Positions 30,928 through 37,520 of a stretch of DNA of 37,520 nucleotides are shown here, piece after piece. The notes under the pieces were generated by a model. It searched no databases. It saw nothing but the letters and a program-made list of their open reading frames with translations, and was not told where the DNA came from. A program made the translations under genes and the position numbers. The stretch is from NCBI GenBank assembly GCA_050730835.1, contig JBOHNS010000018.1, positions 1 through 37,520 on the forward strand, written 5' to 3'. Origin of the DNA: JBOHNS01 sp050730835 (GTDB taxonomy: Bacteria > Patescibacteriota > Saccharimonadia > Saccharimonadales > UBA4665). Positions within the stretch are counted from its first letter, which is position 1; every line of letters begins with the position of its first letter.

Positions 30928-31848
30928 ATGTCGATTTCACTTAAGCAAGTCCGCAAAAATTGCCAAAACGCCCGGGCTAGCATGCAGCGGGCGCGCGACG
31001 AGCATTTTGCTTTTGGGGCGTTTAATTTGGATGATGAGGCTACGCTACGCGCGGTTTCGCTAGCGGCTAGCGGCAAAAACGCGCCGGTTTTGGTGGAAGT
31101 TAGCCAGGGTGAAGTTGATGATATTGGGCTGGATAATGTGCGCGATTTAGTTGATAACTTTAAGGCAGAGTATGGTTTGGAAATTTATGTTAATCTAGAC
31201 CATTCGCCGTCTGTTGAGGCGGCCAAAAAAGGCATAGATGCCGGCTTTGAATTCATTCATATAGATTTATCGCAGGCCAATCACGACGCTAGCGACGAAG
31301 AAATAATTGCCGCCACGCGCGAAGTTGTCGATTACGCCAAATTTACTGGCGCGCTGGTTGAGGCTGAGCCGCATTATTTTGGCGGCAGCAGCAACTTGCA
31401 CAAAGAAAAAATTAATTACGAAGAAATTAAAAAAACTTTTTCTACGCCAGAAGGAGCTAAGCATTTTGTAGAATCCACTGGCATCGACACATTTGCGGCC
31501 GCCATCGGCAATTTGCACGGCAAATATCCGGTGCCCAAAAAACTCGACATTGAACTGCTGAAACAAATCCGCGCAGCGCTTGATTGCAATATCAGCTTGC
31601 ACGGCGGCAGCGACACACCTGGACATTATTTCGTGGACGCCGTTCGCGCCGGCGTAACCAAAATTAATATTAATTCGGATATGCGCTACGCTTATCGCAA
31701 AGCGCTGGAAAAAGCGCTGAAAGAAAACGAAGATGAATATTCCGTCGCCAAACTCATCAAAGGCGATGTTGTCGAAGCCGTGCAAAAAGTTGTCGCGAGC
31801 AAGCTAACAACTTTTAATTCCGCGGGCAAAGCTTATAGTAATAGTTAA
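30928..31848 (+). CDS. Class II fructose-bisphosphate aldolase
   Basis: A 306-residue metal-dependent aldolase of glycolysis. AFGAFNLDDEATLRAV (~28-43), YVNLDHSPSVEAAKKGIDAG (~91-110, catalytic Asp and Zn-binding His), EAEPHYFGGSS (~149-159), AAAIGNLHGKYP (with second Zn His), SLHGGSDTPG (~228-237, third Zn His) and KININSDMRYAY (~248-259). TAGAAT (30915-30920) with seven bases to ATG suggests a leaderless mRNA. It completes the cluster with gap and the pentose-phosphate genes. Confidence 0.94.
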   Translation: MSISLKQVRKNCQNARASMQRARDEHFAFGAFNLDDEATLRAVSLAASGKNAPVLVEVSQGEVDDIGLDNVRDLVDNFKAEYGLEIYVNLDHSPSVEAAKKGIDAGFEFIHIDLSQANHDASDEEIIAATREVVDYAKFTGALVEAEPHYFGGSSNLHKEKINYEEIKKTFSTPEGAKHFVESTGIDTFAAAIGNLHGKYPVPKKLDIELLKQIRAALDCNISLHGGSDTPGHYFVDAVRAGVTKININSDMRYAYRKALEKALKENEDEYSVAKLIKGDVVEAVQKVVASKLTTFNSAGKAYSNS

Positions 31849-31863
31849 ATAAAAGGAGAATTT

Positions 31864-33120
31864 ATGGATTTTACGGGTGGGCAAAACGATAATCAGGCCG
31901 AGGCTAACTATTGGCAGACTGACGATAATCAGTCTGCTGATGGTGCTGACGCTCCAGACGAGGCCAATCCGTTGGTTGCGAGCTTGGGCCAAGATGAATC
32001 AGGCGAGCTAAGCCAACCAGACGAACCAAGCGAACAACCGCCAGCTGATGATGGTCAAGACCACGACCACAATAGCGACAATCAGCCCGAACCAGGCGAA
32101 AGCCAGCCACAGGCCAGCGATCATGTTTTTGACATCATGAGCGTTGGCGATATCGTGACGGATGACTTCATTCAACTACTTGAAAAAGAAGAAAAGGTCG
32201 AGCACGAAAAAGACGGCAGCAAGTGGCTGGCGATTCCGTTCGGCACCAAAATTCCATTTGAAAATCATCAAGTTATCCATGCCGTTGGCAATGCGTCCAA
32301 CGCCGCCGTGGCGTTTGCTAGGCTGGGCCTAAAAAGCAGTTTCGCGACCAACGTTGGCGGCGACCAAGAAGGCCGCGATATGATCGCCGTATTAGAAAAA
32401 GAAGGCATCGATCACCGCTTCGTGCGCGTTAATCCCAGCAATAAAAGCAATTTCCACTTTGTGTTGCAGTACAAAGCCGAGCGCACAATCCTAATTAAAC
32501 ACGAAGCCTACGATTACCATTGGCCCAAATTATCGCCTGCCGAAACGCCAAAGTGGCTGTATTTCAGCTCGATTTCCGACCACGCCATCGAATATCACGA
32601 CCAAGTCGCCGACTGGCTAGACGAAAACCAGGATGTAAAAATGGCCTTTCAACCTGGCACGTACCAAATGTCAGCCGGTGCCGAGCGATTAAAGCGCATT
32701 TACCAGCGCAGCGAAGTTATAATTTTGAACCGCGAAGAAGCCGTAACCGTCGGCGGCGGCAATCACGAAGACGTACACGATTTAATCAATAAATTACACG
32801 AACTTGGCCCGAAAATTGTAGTTGTAACTGATGGTCCCGATGGCGCTTACGCTAGCGACGGCGAAAACCGTTTCAAAATGCCGCTATATCCCGATCCTGC
32901 GCCGCCAATCGACCGCACTGGTGCCGGCGACGCTTTTGCTAGTACATTCGTAGCCGCGTTAGCCCAGGGCAACACTATCGAAGGCGCCTTGCAACGTGCC
33001 CCAATCAACTCCATGAGTGTCTGCCAAAAAGTCGGCGCCCAAGCCGGGCTGCTGCCAGAAGATGAACTAGAAAATTATCTGCGAAACGCTCCGGATTGGT
33101 ATAAACCCGAACACTTCTAG
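31864..33120 (+). CDS. PfkB-family sugar kinase with acidic N-terminal extension
   Basis: A 418-residue protein. Residues ~1-85 are a highly acidic, Asp/Glu/Gln/Pro/Asn-rich, probably disordered tail with none of the fold. A ribokinase/PfkB domain follows: FDIMSVGDIVTDDFIQL (~88-104), AVGNASNAAVAFARLGLKSS (~139-158, the G-N-A substrate motif) and the ATP/anion-hole motif PPIDRTGAGDAFASTFVAAL (~341-360). The sugar is not identifiable; ribose, adenosine or fructose-6-phosphate are candidates, and given the aldolase next door a phosphofructokinase role is tempting. AAAAGGAG precedes ATG by six bases. Confidence 0.9.
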   Translation: MDFTGGQNDNQAEANYWQTDDNQSADGADAPDEANPLVASLGQDESGELSQPDEPSEQPPADDGQDHDHNSDNQPEPGESQPQASDHVFDIMSVGDIVTDDFIQLLEKEEKVEHEKDGSKWLAIPFGTKIPFENHQVIHAVGNASNAAVAFARLGLKSSFATNVGGDQEGRDMIAVLEKEGIDHRFVRVNPSNKSNFHFVLQYKAERTILIKHEAYDYHWPKLSPAETPKWLYFSSISDHAIEYHDQVADWLDENQDVKMAFQPGTYQMSAGAERLKRIYQRSEVIILNREEAVTVGGGNHEDVHDLINKLHELGPKIVVVTDGPDGAYASDGENRFKMPLYPDPAPPIDRTGAGDAFASTFVAALAQGNTIEGALQRAPINSMSVCQKVGAQAGLLPEDELENYLRNAPDWYKPEHF

Positions 33121-33420
33121 GTGTTCTTTCTTGCTAAAGAACCAAAGCAGCACCTTTTTTGCTGCCAAAAAAGGTACCAAAAAACCACCGGGCAAAACAT
33201 AGCCAGCCAAGACTTAAGTCACTAATTTGCCGCGCCAAAACGACTCCCTATCGGTCGGCCTCATTTTATTTTCTCTATTGGATTAAAATTAGACTGAGTT
33301 TTGTCTCTATTCGTCAAATTACTAACTTAAAGTCTTGGTGGCTACGTAGCCGTATACAATAGGCCAAAATTACAAACCGTAATTTTGTCTTAATATTAAG
33401 GGCATACGAAACATCCTGGC
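33121..33420. repeat. Gene-free, hairpin-rich spacer
   Basis: No credible gene. Structures seen in order: GTTCTTT/AAAGAAC (about 33122-33141); ACCTTTTTT/AAAAAAGGT (about 33151-33174), either of which may terminate the kinase transcript; a large imperfect inverted repeat with arms near 33207-33230 and 33317-33340 (CAAGACTTAAGT against ACTTAAAGTCTTG); CAAAATTAC/GTAATTTTG (about 33364-33386); and palindrome CTTAATATTAAG. The 130-base inverted repeat resembles a decayed miniature element. Confidence 0.55.
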
Positions 33421-33639
33421 TTAGTTGTTGTAAACAGCGACAACTTCCTTTGGCGGCTCGACTTGTTTGAGGAGCCAACGCGACGAGTCGTCGAGTCGGT
33501 TGTCGGTTTTACAAAAACTAACCAAGACGTGTAGATCTGCCCTAGATCTTTTGGCTACTTTTACATCATGGTAAAAGTAGGAATTTGGTTCTTCATTAGA
33601 AGAACGTTTATTATTTTTTTGACTTCCGGGCGTGGACAT
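33421..33639 (-). CDS. Hypothetical protein, 72 aa
   Basis: Not recognised. The start MSTPGSQKNNKRSSNEEP is polar and probably disordered; the rest (SRADLHVLVSFCKTD, WLLKQVEPPKEVVAVYNN) could fold. TACAGT lies six bases upstream of ATG 33639, within the divergent promoter region of the ligase gene. In-frame ATGs at 33660 and 33645 are alternatives. Short length and lack of homology keep confidence low. Confidence 0.4.
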   Translation of the reverse strand: MSTPGSQKNNKRSSNEEPNSYFYHDVKVAKRSRADLHVLVSFCKTDNRLDDSSRWLLKQVEPPKEVVAVYNN

Positions 33640-33654
33640 TAGCATACTGTAGCT

Positions 33655-34398
33655 ATGCAAATAACCGCTATCAAAACGCCGAAGATATTAGCTGGCGCTA
33701 TTAGTTTAGAAAAATTATTGGACGATTGCATTACACAACTGCCCCAAGGCTCGGTATTGGCAATTACTTCTAAGGTAGTTTCTTTGTGCGAAGGTGGCGT
33801 CGTACCATTTGGCGAAATTGATAAAGAGAGGCTAGCCATTCGTGAGTCCGATAAGCATCTACCGAAAGAGCTTAACAAATACGGCTATTATTTTACAATC
33901 AAGAACGACACGCTAATTCCGATGGCTGGAATTGATGAAAGTAACGGCGATGGTAACTACGTCTTATGGCCAAAAGACAGCCAAAAGTCAGCTAACGATG
34001 TTCGAGAGTATCTTAAAAATCGTTTTAAGCTAACAAATATTGGCGTAGTTATAACAGATAGCACTTGCCAGCCGATGCGGCGCGGAACAATCGGTATTGC
34101 GCTAGCGCATAGCGGCTTTCTAGCACTCAATGATTATCGAAATAAACCAGACCTGTTTGGCCGTGATTTTAACGTTAGCCAGGCTAACATTTCTGGTAGT
34201 CTAGCTTCGGCCGCGGTTCTTGCGATGGGCGAAGGTAGCGAACAAACTCCACTATGCGTACTATCTGATTTGCCGTTTGTAAAATTTCAGCCACGAGTTC
34301 CCAGTGTTGCCGAACTAAACGAAATTCATATCAAACTAGAAGAAGATTTATTCGCTCCGTTTTTGGAAAATGCTCCTTGGAAAACTAGCAAATTATAG
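33655..34398 (+). CDS. CofE-like (coenzyme F420-0:L-glutamate ligase family) protein
   Basis: A 247-residue protein matching the CofE fold family: VLAITSKVVSLCEGG (~34-48), LIPMAGIDESNGDGNYVLWP (~87-106), GVVITDSTCQPMRRGTIGIA (~130-149) and a closing GSLASAAVLAMGEGSEQTPL. CofE adds glutamates to F420-0. No F420 biosynthesis or F420-using enzyme is visible here, so in this organism it may add amino acids to another phosphate-linked acid. CATACT six bases before ATG suggests a leaderless start. Confidence 0.88.
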   Translation: MQITAIKTPKILAGAISLEKLLDDCITQLPQGSVLAITSKVVSLCEGGVVPFGEIDKERLAIRESDKHLPKELNKYGYYFTIKNDTLIPMAGIDESNGDGNYVLWPKDSQKSANDVREYLKNRFKLTNIGVVITDSTCQPMRRGTIGIALAHSGFLALNDYRNKPDLFGRDFNVSQANISGSLASAAVLAMGEGSEQTPLCVLSDLPFVKFQPRVPSVAELNEIHIKLEEDLFAPFLENAPWKTSKL

Positions 34399-34495
34399 TT
34401 AGTCGCTTGATGTCTGGGGCTTGGCTAACTTATCTAGCGGAACCTACAATCTACTATCTACAAGTAAATGCTTGTGGTAAAATTAGGCGTAGATT

Positions 34496-35737
34496 ATGAC
34501 TAGAATATTGTCGGAAATTCTGGGGGTTCGCGAACCGGCTTTTCGGTTGAATGTCCGAACGCTGGAGCGCGCTAGCGATAATGGCGGCGTTGATATTAGT
34601 CTGAGCGTGGAGATTATGAATGGGATTCGCGGTAAAATCCGCGAGCTAGGATTGGACGCCGAAAATACTACGGGCCAAGAATTATACTTTGCGCTGCAGC
34701 AAAGGTTATTAGCCGACGACCAGCGTTTTCGCCAGAGTTTGGGTCTAGAGCCGCACGCTGCTTCGCCGGAGATTCTAGCGGCCGTGCAAAAATTTACTAG
34801 GAAATTAGACGTACCAAAAACTTGCTTTGCCGTGCGCGCTAGCGTTTTTAAGAAACTACTAAAAAAGTCCGCGCCCAAAAGGGCGATGGCGTCTCTAGGC
34901 TACCGCAGCCAAGATTCTATGCTCAAGCATGAATCGCCGGCGCTAATTTACGCCGCCGCGCTAATAAGTGAATCTAGCGCTTGGCGCAAGAATTTCTTAG
35001 CCCAATATTCCAAGCTAGCGCCCAGCGATTTTGAAACCCGGCCAATTAGTTTGTTCTATCCTCGCTCCCAGCGTTGGGAGAATCTCGCCGAAGAATTCGC
35101 CGCCAAGCATCACCACATGTCGATTAGCTTGAAAGAACTTGGCGCCATAGTTTTTTTGCCGGTCAACGCTGACGTGCCGGCGCTAGCGCTAACAGTTACG
35201 CTTTTGCTGCTAGAAAGCATTAATGAAATTCGCTGCGCTAGCACTTTTTTGAAGTTCCAGCAGGTCAAGCCGGATTTTGGCAAGCTAGTTGCTAGCGTCG
35301 CCACCGAAGAGCCGGTGACAGCCGCAAAACTCGCCGAGCGGCCGCTGCCGTGGCGCATTTTGCAGCACTTTTTCGATAAGGAAAAGGCGATTAATCATCC
35401 GGAACTTTTCGAACCGCACGTCCAGGCCGAAGACATGGCGCTAGCCAAAGCCGAACACGCCTTAGCCGCGCAAATGCCCAGTTTGGAATTCTGGGAAAAC
35501 ACCAGTAATCTGGCGTATTTGGATAGCGGCCAGCCGGTTTCCTTGAACATGCTAGACGTTGCGCTAGGCGCCGCCAACAGCCTGCAATATCACCAAAGAG
35601 TCGCCCATCACGTGCGCGGCCACGTCTGGCAGGAACTTTTATCGCGCTATTTAAACCAGCAAAATCTGGATAATGTTTTAGGCCAAATATCCAGCGATCT
35701 AGGCCAGCCAAACTTAATAGCAGAGGAAGTTTATTAA
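34496..35737 (+). CDS. Hypothetical protein, 413 aa
   Basis: No family recognised. The N-terminal ~110 residues contain TTGQELYFALQQRLLADDQ, the kind of G-x-E-L-Y-x-A-L motif I associate with conserved CPR hypotheticals. A middle segment, IVFLPVNADVPALALTVTLL (~216-235), is hydrophobic but not a clear membrane helix. A late EFWENTSNLAYLDSG and HHVRGHVWQELL follow. No cysteine cluster or NTPase motif. The stop overlaps the next small ORF by one base (TAATG), suggesting translational coupling. Confidence 0.8.
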   Translation: MTRILSEILGVREPAFRLNVRTLERASDNGGVDISLSVEIMNGIRGKIRELGLDAENTTGQELYFALQQRLLADDQRFRQSLGLEPHAASPEILAAVQKFTRKLDVPKTCFAVRASVFKKLLKKSAPKRAMASLGYRSQDSMLKHESPALIYAAALISESSAWRKNFLAQYSKLAPSDFETRPISLFYPRSQRWENLAEEFAAKHHHMSISLKELGAIVFLPVNADVPALALTVTLLLLESINEIRCASTFLKFQQVKPDFGKLVASVATEEPVTAAKLAERPLPWRILQHFFDKEKAINHPELFEPHVQAEDMALAKAEHALAAQMPSLEFWENTSNLAYLDSGQPVSLNMLDVALGAANSLQYHQRVAHHVRGHVWQELLSRYLNQQNLDNVLGQISSDLGQPNLIAEEVY

Positions 35738-35892
35738 TGAACTCGTTTTATATCTCAACTTCGTTAAGTGAAAGCCGTTATGGTGAGTGCGCTTCGTTAA
35801 TTGTTGCGAGGAGGCGTATTTTTGGATACGGCGACGAGGAAAATTTACGAAGCGTGCCGCCAGAACGGCTTGAAGCTGAAGGGGGGATATAA
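35737..35892 (+). CDS. Small hypothetical protein, 51 aa
   Basis: ATG 35737 shares a base with the upstream stop (TAATG), and the frame stays open to TAA 35890-35892, one base before the next start. It begins MNSFYISTSLSESRYGE. No recognised family. The tight fit on both sides suggests a coupled gene; alternatively it is chance and the SLOG gene uses an upstream TTG near 35822, which has GAGGAGG about eight bases before it. Confidence 0.4.
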   Translation: MNSFYISTSLSESRYGECASLIVARRRIFGYGDEENLRSVPPERLEAEGGI

Positions 35893-35893
35893 A

Positions 35894-36469
35894 ATGAGTT
35901 CACAGTATCAAATTTGTGTATCGGGCGCCGCCAAAGGCGAAAGCGTAGAAGAGGGTCGAGAACTAGCGATTAAGGCTGGCGCGGCCATCGCCAAAGCTGG
36001 CCATAGCCTATTAACTGGCGCCACAATCGGCTTGCCAAACTACGCGGCCGAAGGCTACAAAGCCGCCGGCGGCAAAATGAGCGTCGGCATCAGCCCGGCC
36101 GCCAGCAAAATCGAGCACGTCATGAAATACCGCCTGCCTACAATTGCCTACGACACAATTTTATTCACCGGCCTGCACTATGTCGGCCGCGACGCGCTAT
36201 TAATCCAATCGTCCGACGCCGTCGTCAGCATCGGCGGCCGCCTGGGCACATTGCATGAGTTCACTATCGCCATGGAAACCGACACGCCAATCGGCTTTTT
36301 GCAAGGCGCCGGCGGCATTAGCGACGAAATTCAAAAAATAATGGAGGCCGCCGGCGAAATCCGCGCTGGCGCAGAAGTAATTTTCAGCCCCAACGCCGAC
36401 GACCTGGTCGTCCAACTAACCACAATCCTAGACAAAGAGCACGCCCGCTACCGCAAAATCTACGAATAA
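35894..36469 (+). CDS. SLOG/LOG-like Rossmann nucleotide-binding protein
   Basis: A 191-residue protein of the LOG/lysine-decarboxylase-like superfamily: QICVSGAAKGESVEEG at the start, HSLLTGATIGLPNYAAEGYK (~37-56), DALLIQSSDAVVSIGGRLGT (~98-117) and LHEFTIAMETD (~118-128). The G-G-x-G-T-x-x-E motif is seen as GGRLGTLHE. Relatives cleave nucleotide sugars or phosphoribosyl bonds (cytokinin-activating LOG) or sense nucleotides. ATG 35894 has AAGGGGGGAT just upstream. The role here is unknown. Confidence 0.8.
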   Translation: MSSQYQICVSGAAKGESVEEGRELAIKAGAAIAKAGHSLLTGATIGLPNYAAEGYKAAGGKMSVGISPAASKIEHVMKYRLPTIAYDTILFTGLHYVGRDALLIQSSDAVVSIGGRLGTLHEFTIAMETDTPIGFLQGAGGISDEIQKIMEAAGEIRAGAEVIFSPNADDLVVQLTTILDKEHARYRKIYE

Positions 36470-36527
36470 CCTAAAAAATTCATTATTATTGGGCAACTAA
36501 ATTTTAATGATGTCTAGCATTAATCTA

Positions 36528-36947
36528 TTAAGCGCTGCCATCCGGTTTGAGCGTATCGGCATGCCTATGAAAAAGTTTCCACAGGCCATTTTCACGCCGG
36601 AATATTTCTGTTATTCTCAAATCCATAGGAATATCTTCTTTCTGGCCGTCCATTTGCACAACAGATCGCTGAATACCAACCCAGTAGGCTAAGCTGTCGC
36701 TCGCACCCTTGTGTAATATCTCGAACGCATTCTTGCTGCTGGCTTTGAATAGTTTAGCGGTTTTAGCATTTGCCGCATTCACATTTTTGGCATCCTGAAC
36801 ACAATCACCCTTTGGCCCAAAAATAGTTGCGGGCGAAACTTCACTAGAAACTTGGCCGAGTGGATCAAAGTCGCCATTTACGAAAGCGGTAGACGCTTCT
36901 TCTCTTTGCTTTAAGAATTTATCGAAATCTTCTGATGCTTGAGACAC
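36528..36947 (-). CDS. NTF2-like / SnoaL-DUF4440 family protein
   Basis: A 139-residue protein with an NTF2-like cone-fold pattern: DFDKFLKQREEASTAFVNGD (~7-26), SPATIFGPKGDCVQ, then strands AYWVGIQRSVVQMDG and RITEIFRRENGLWKLFHRHA (~113-132). Such proteins bind or isomerise small ligands; no catalytic residue can be named. Start GTG 36947 is chosen because AAAGGAGGTG lies seven bases upstream, with TATAAT before it. It lacks the CTAG-rich style of neighbouring genes, so acquisition by transfer is possible. Confidence 0.78.
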   Translation of the reverse strand: MSQASEDFDKFLKQREEASTAFVNGDFDPLGQVSSEVSPATIFGPKGDCVQDAKNVNAANAKTAKLFKASSKNAFEILHKGASDSLAYWVGIQRSVVQMDGQKEDIPMDLRITEIFRRENGLWKLFHRHADTLKPDGSA

Positions 36948-37103
36948 GATAACACCTCCTTTATAATTATAATACACAATAACACTATAGCAGAATAATT
37001 AGTCAGTTATGTTATAGATCAAGCCAGGTTATGGCTGCGATAGAAATTTTATGCAAAGCTCTTTTTAAAAGATTCCCTGTTTAATTCTTGCTACAATTAG
37101 GAG

Positions 37104-37520
37104 ATGGCGAAGTTTCAGTTAAAGAGTGATTTTGGGCCTTTGGGCGATCAGCCGCCGGCGATTAAGCAGTTGAGCGATGGACTGCTAGCGGGCGAAAAAG
37201 ACCAGACTTTGCTGGGGGTTACAGGTTCTGGTAAGACATTTACTATGGCTAATGTTATTCAGGGTGTTCAGAAGCCGACGTTGGTTTTGAGTCATAATAA
37301 AACTTTGGCGGCGCAACTTTACGGGGAGTTCAAAAACTTTTTCCCGGATAACGCGGTGCATTATTTTGTTAGCTATTTCGACTATTACCAGCCGGAGGCT
37401 TATATTCCTAGAAGCGACACTTATATCGAAAAAGATTCGGCGATTAACGAAGAAATTGACCGGCTGCGGCACGCGGCGACCGACGCACTTTTGAGTCGGC
37501 GCGACGTGATTATCGTGGCC
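37104..37520 (+). CDS. uvrB: Excinuclease ABC subunit B, N-terminal part (runs off right edge)
   Basis: 139 residues visible with no stop. MAKFQLKSDFGPLGDQPPAI, then the Walker A LLGVTGSGKTFTMANVI (~42-58), LVLSHNKTLAAQLYGEFKNF and the UvrB beta-hairpin YFVSYFDYYQPEAYIP (~91-106). UvrB is the damage-verifying helicase-like subunit of nucleotide excision repair. TACAAT (37092-37097) with six bases to ATG points to a leaderless mRNA and fixes the start. Confidence 0.97.
   Translation, partial: MAKFQLKSDFGPLGDQPPAIKQLSDGLLAGEKDQTLLGVTGSGKTFTMANVIQGVQKPTLVLSHNKTLAAQLYGEFKNFFPDNAVHYFVSYFDYYQPEAYIPRSDTYIEKDSAINEEIDRLRHAATDALLSRRDVIIVA

Noticed and set aside
32520..32792. Open frame inside the PfkB kinase in another reading frame
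   Set aside because: Arginine-rich shadow of a well-conserved kinase domain. Similar shadows inside gap, the transketolase and purF were ignored for the same reason.
33159..33362. Plus-strand 67-codon open frame
   Set aside because: It lies across inverted repeats, has no start signal, and its composition (many Arg, Lys, Ser) looks like translated spacer.
1..37520. UGA read as glycine or tryptophan (alternative code of some CPR lineages)
   Set aside because: Several well-conserved genes end at TGA at the expected length (methyltransferase, rpe), and no conserved gene contains an in-frame TGA.
1..37520. CRISPR array or tRNA genes
   Set aside because: No spaced direct repeats of CRISPR type and no cloverleaf with a GTTCGAATCC-like arm were found. 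The TCAG and AAGGTAG arrays have no spacers.

Overview
The window reads as a chromosomal segment of a Patescibacteria/CPR bacterium, most likely a Saccharibacteria (TM7) relative. That assignment is inference. It rests on the dense packing of small genes, the standard genetic code (UGA works as stop throughout), a transketolase split in two, a short glycolysis and pentose-phosphate gene set, a lone purF, and a diversity-generating retroelement (DGR). CTAG is unusually frequent. At least 14 genes have a -10 box only 6 to 9 nt before the start codon, which points to widespread leaderless mRNAs.

Layout. 1-5990: edge of a possible transposase, FMN reductase, CNNM/CBS membrane protein, a hypothetical gene, MPG glycosylase, PAP2 phosphatase, a Fur-like regulator divergent from a ZIP transporter, and an L,D-transpeptidase. 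6042-10908: a frameshifted coiled-coil gene, rmuC, a GH63-like hydrolase, yajQ and purF. 11005-15874: pheS and pheT separated by three small overlapping genes. 15875-16860: about 1 kb without a large gene, holding two sigma70-type promoters, many nested inverted repeats and a 51-residue DnaJ-type zinc-finger ORF with a perfect but hairpin-sequestered Shine-Dalgarno. 16885-23550: ABC exporter, FKBP isomerase, glutaredoxin, glutaredoxin-thioredoxin reductase fusion, FNR-like reductase, glycerophosphodiesterase, pyrophosphatase and a second coiled-coil protein. 23608-24198: Nudix hydrolase. 24202-26443: the DGR. 26526-33120: gap, rpiB-like, rpe, split transketolase, class II aldolase and a PfkB kinase, which together form a sugar-phosphate block. 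33421-37520: a CofE-like ligase, hypothetical genes, a SLOG/LOG protein, an NTF2-like protein and the start of uvrB.

Main discovery candidate. The DGR looks switchable by simple repeats. Its reverse transcriptase is cut between catalytic motifs by (TCAG)15, and its target gene is cut by (TTGGC)3. Loss of exactly one unit restores each frame. The target's 3' end contains an Asn-codon-rich, template-like block, and the Avd accessory gene is antisense to it. No separate template repeat was found in the window. Second candidate: the structured-RNA and zinc-finger locus at 15875-16860.

All calls come from reading the sequence by eye. No database search or folding program was run.
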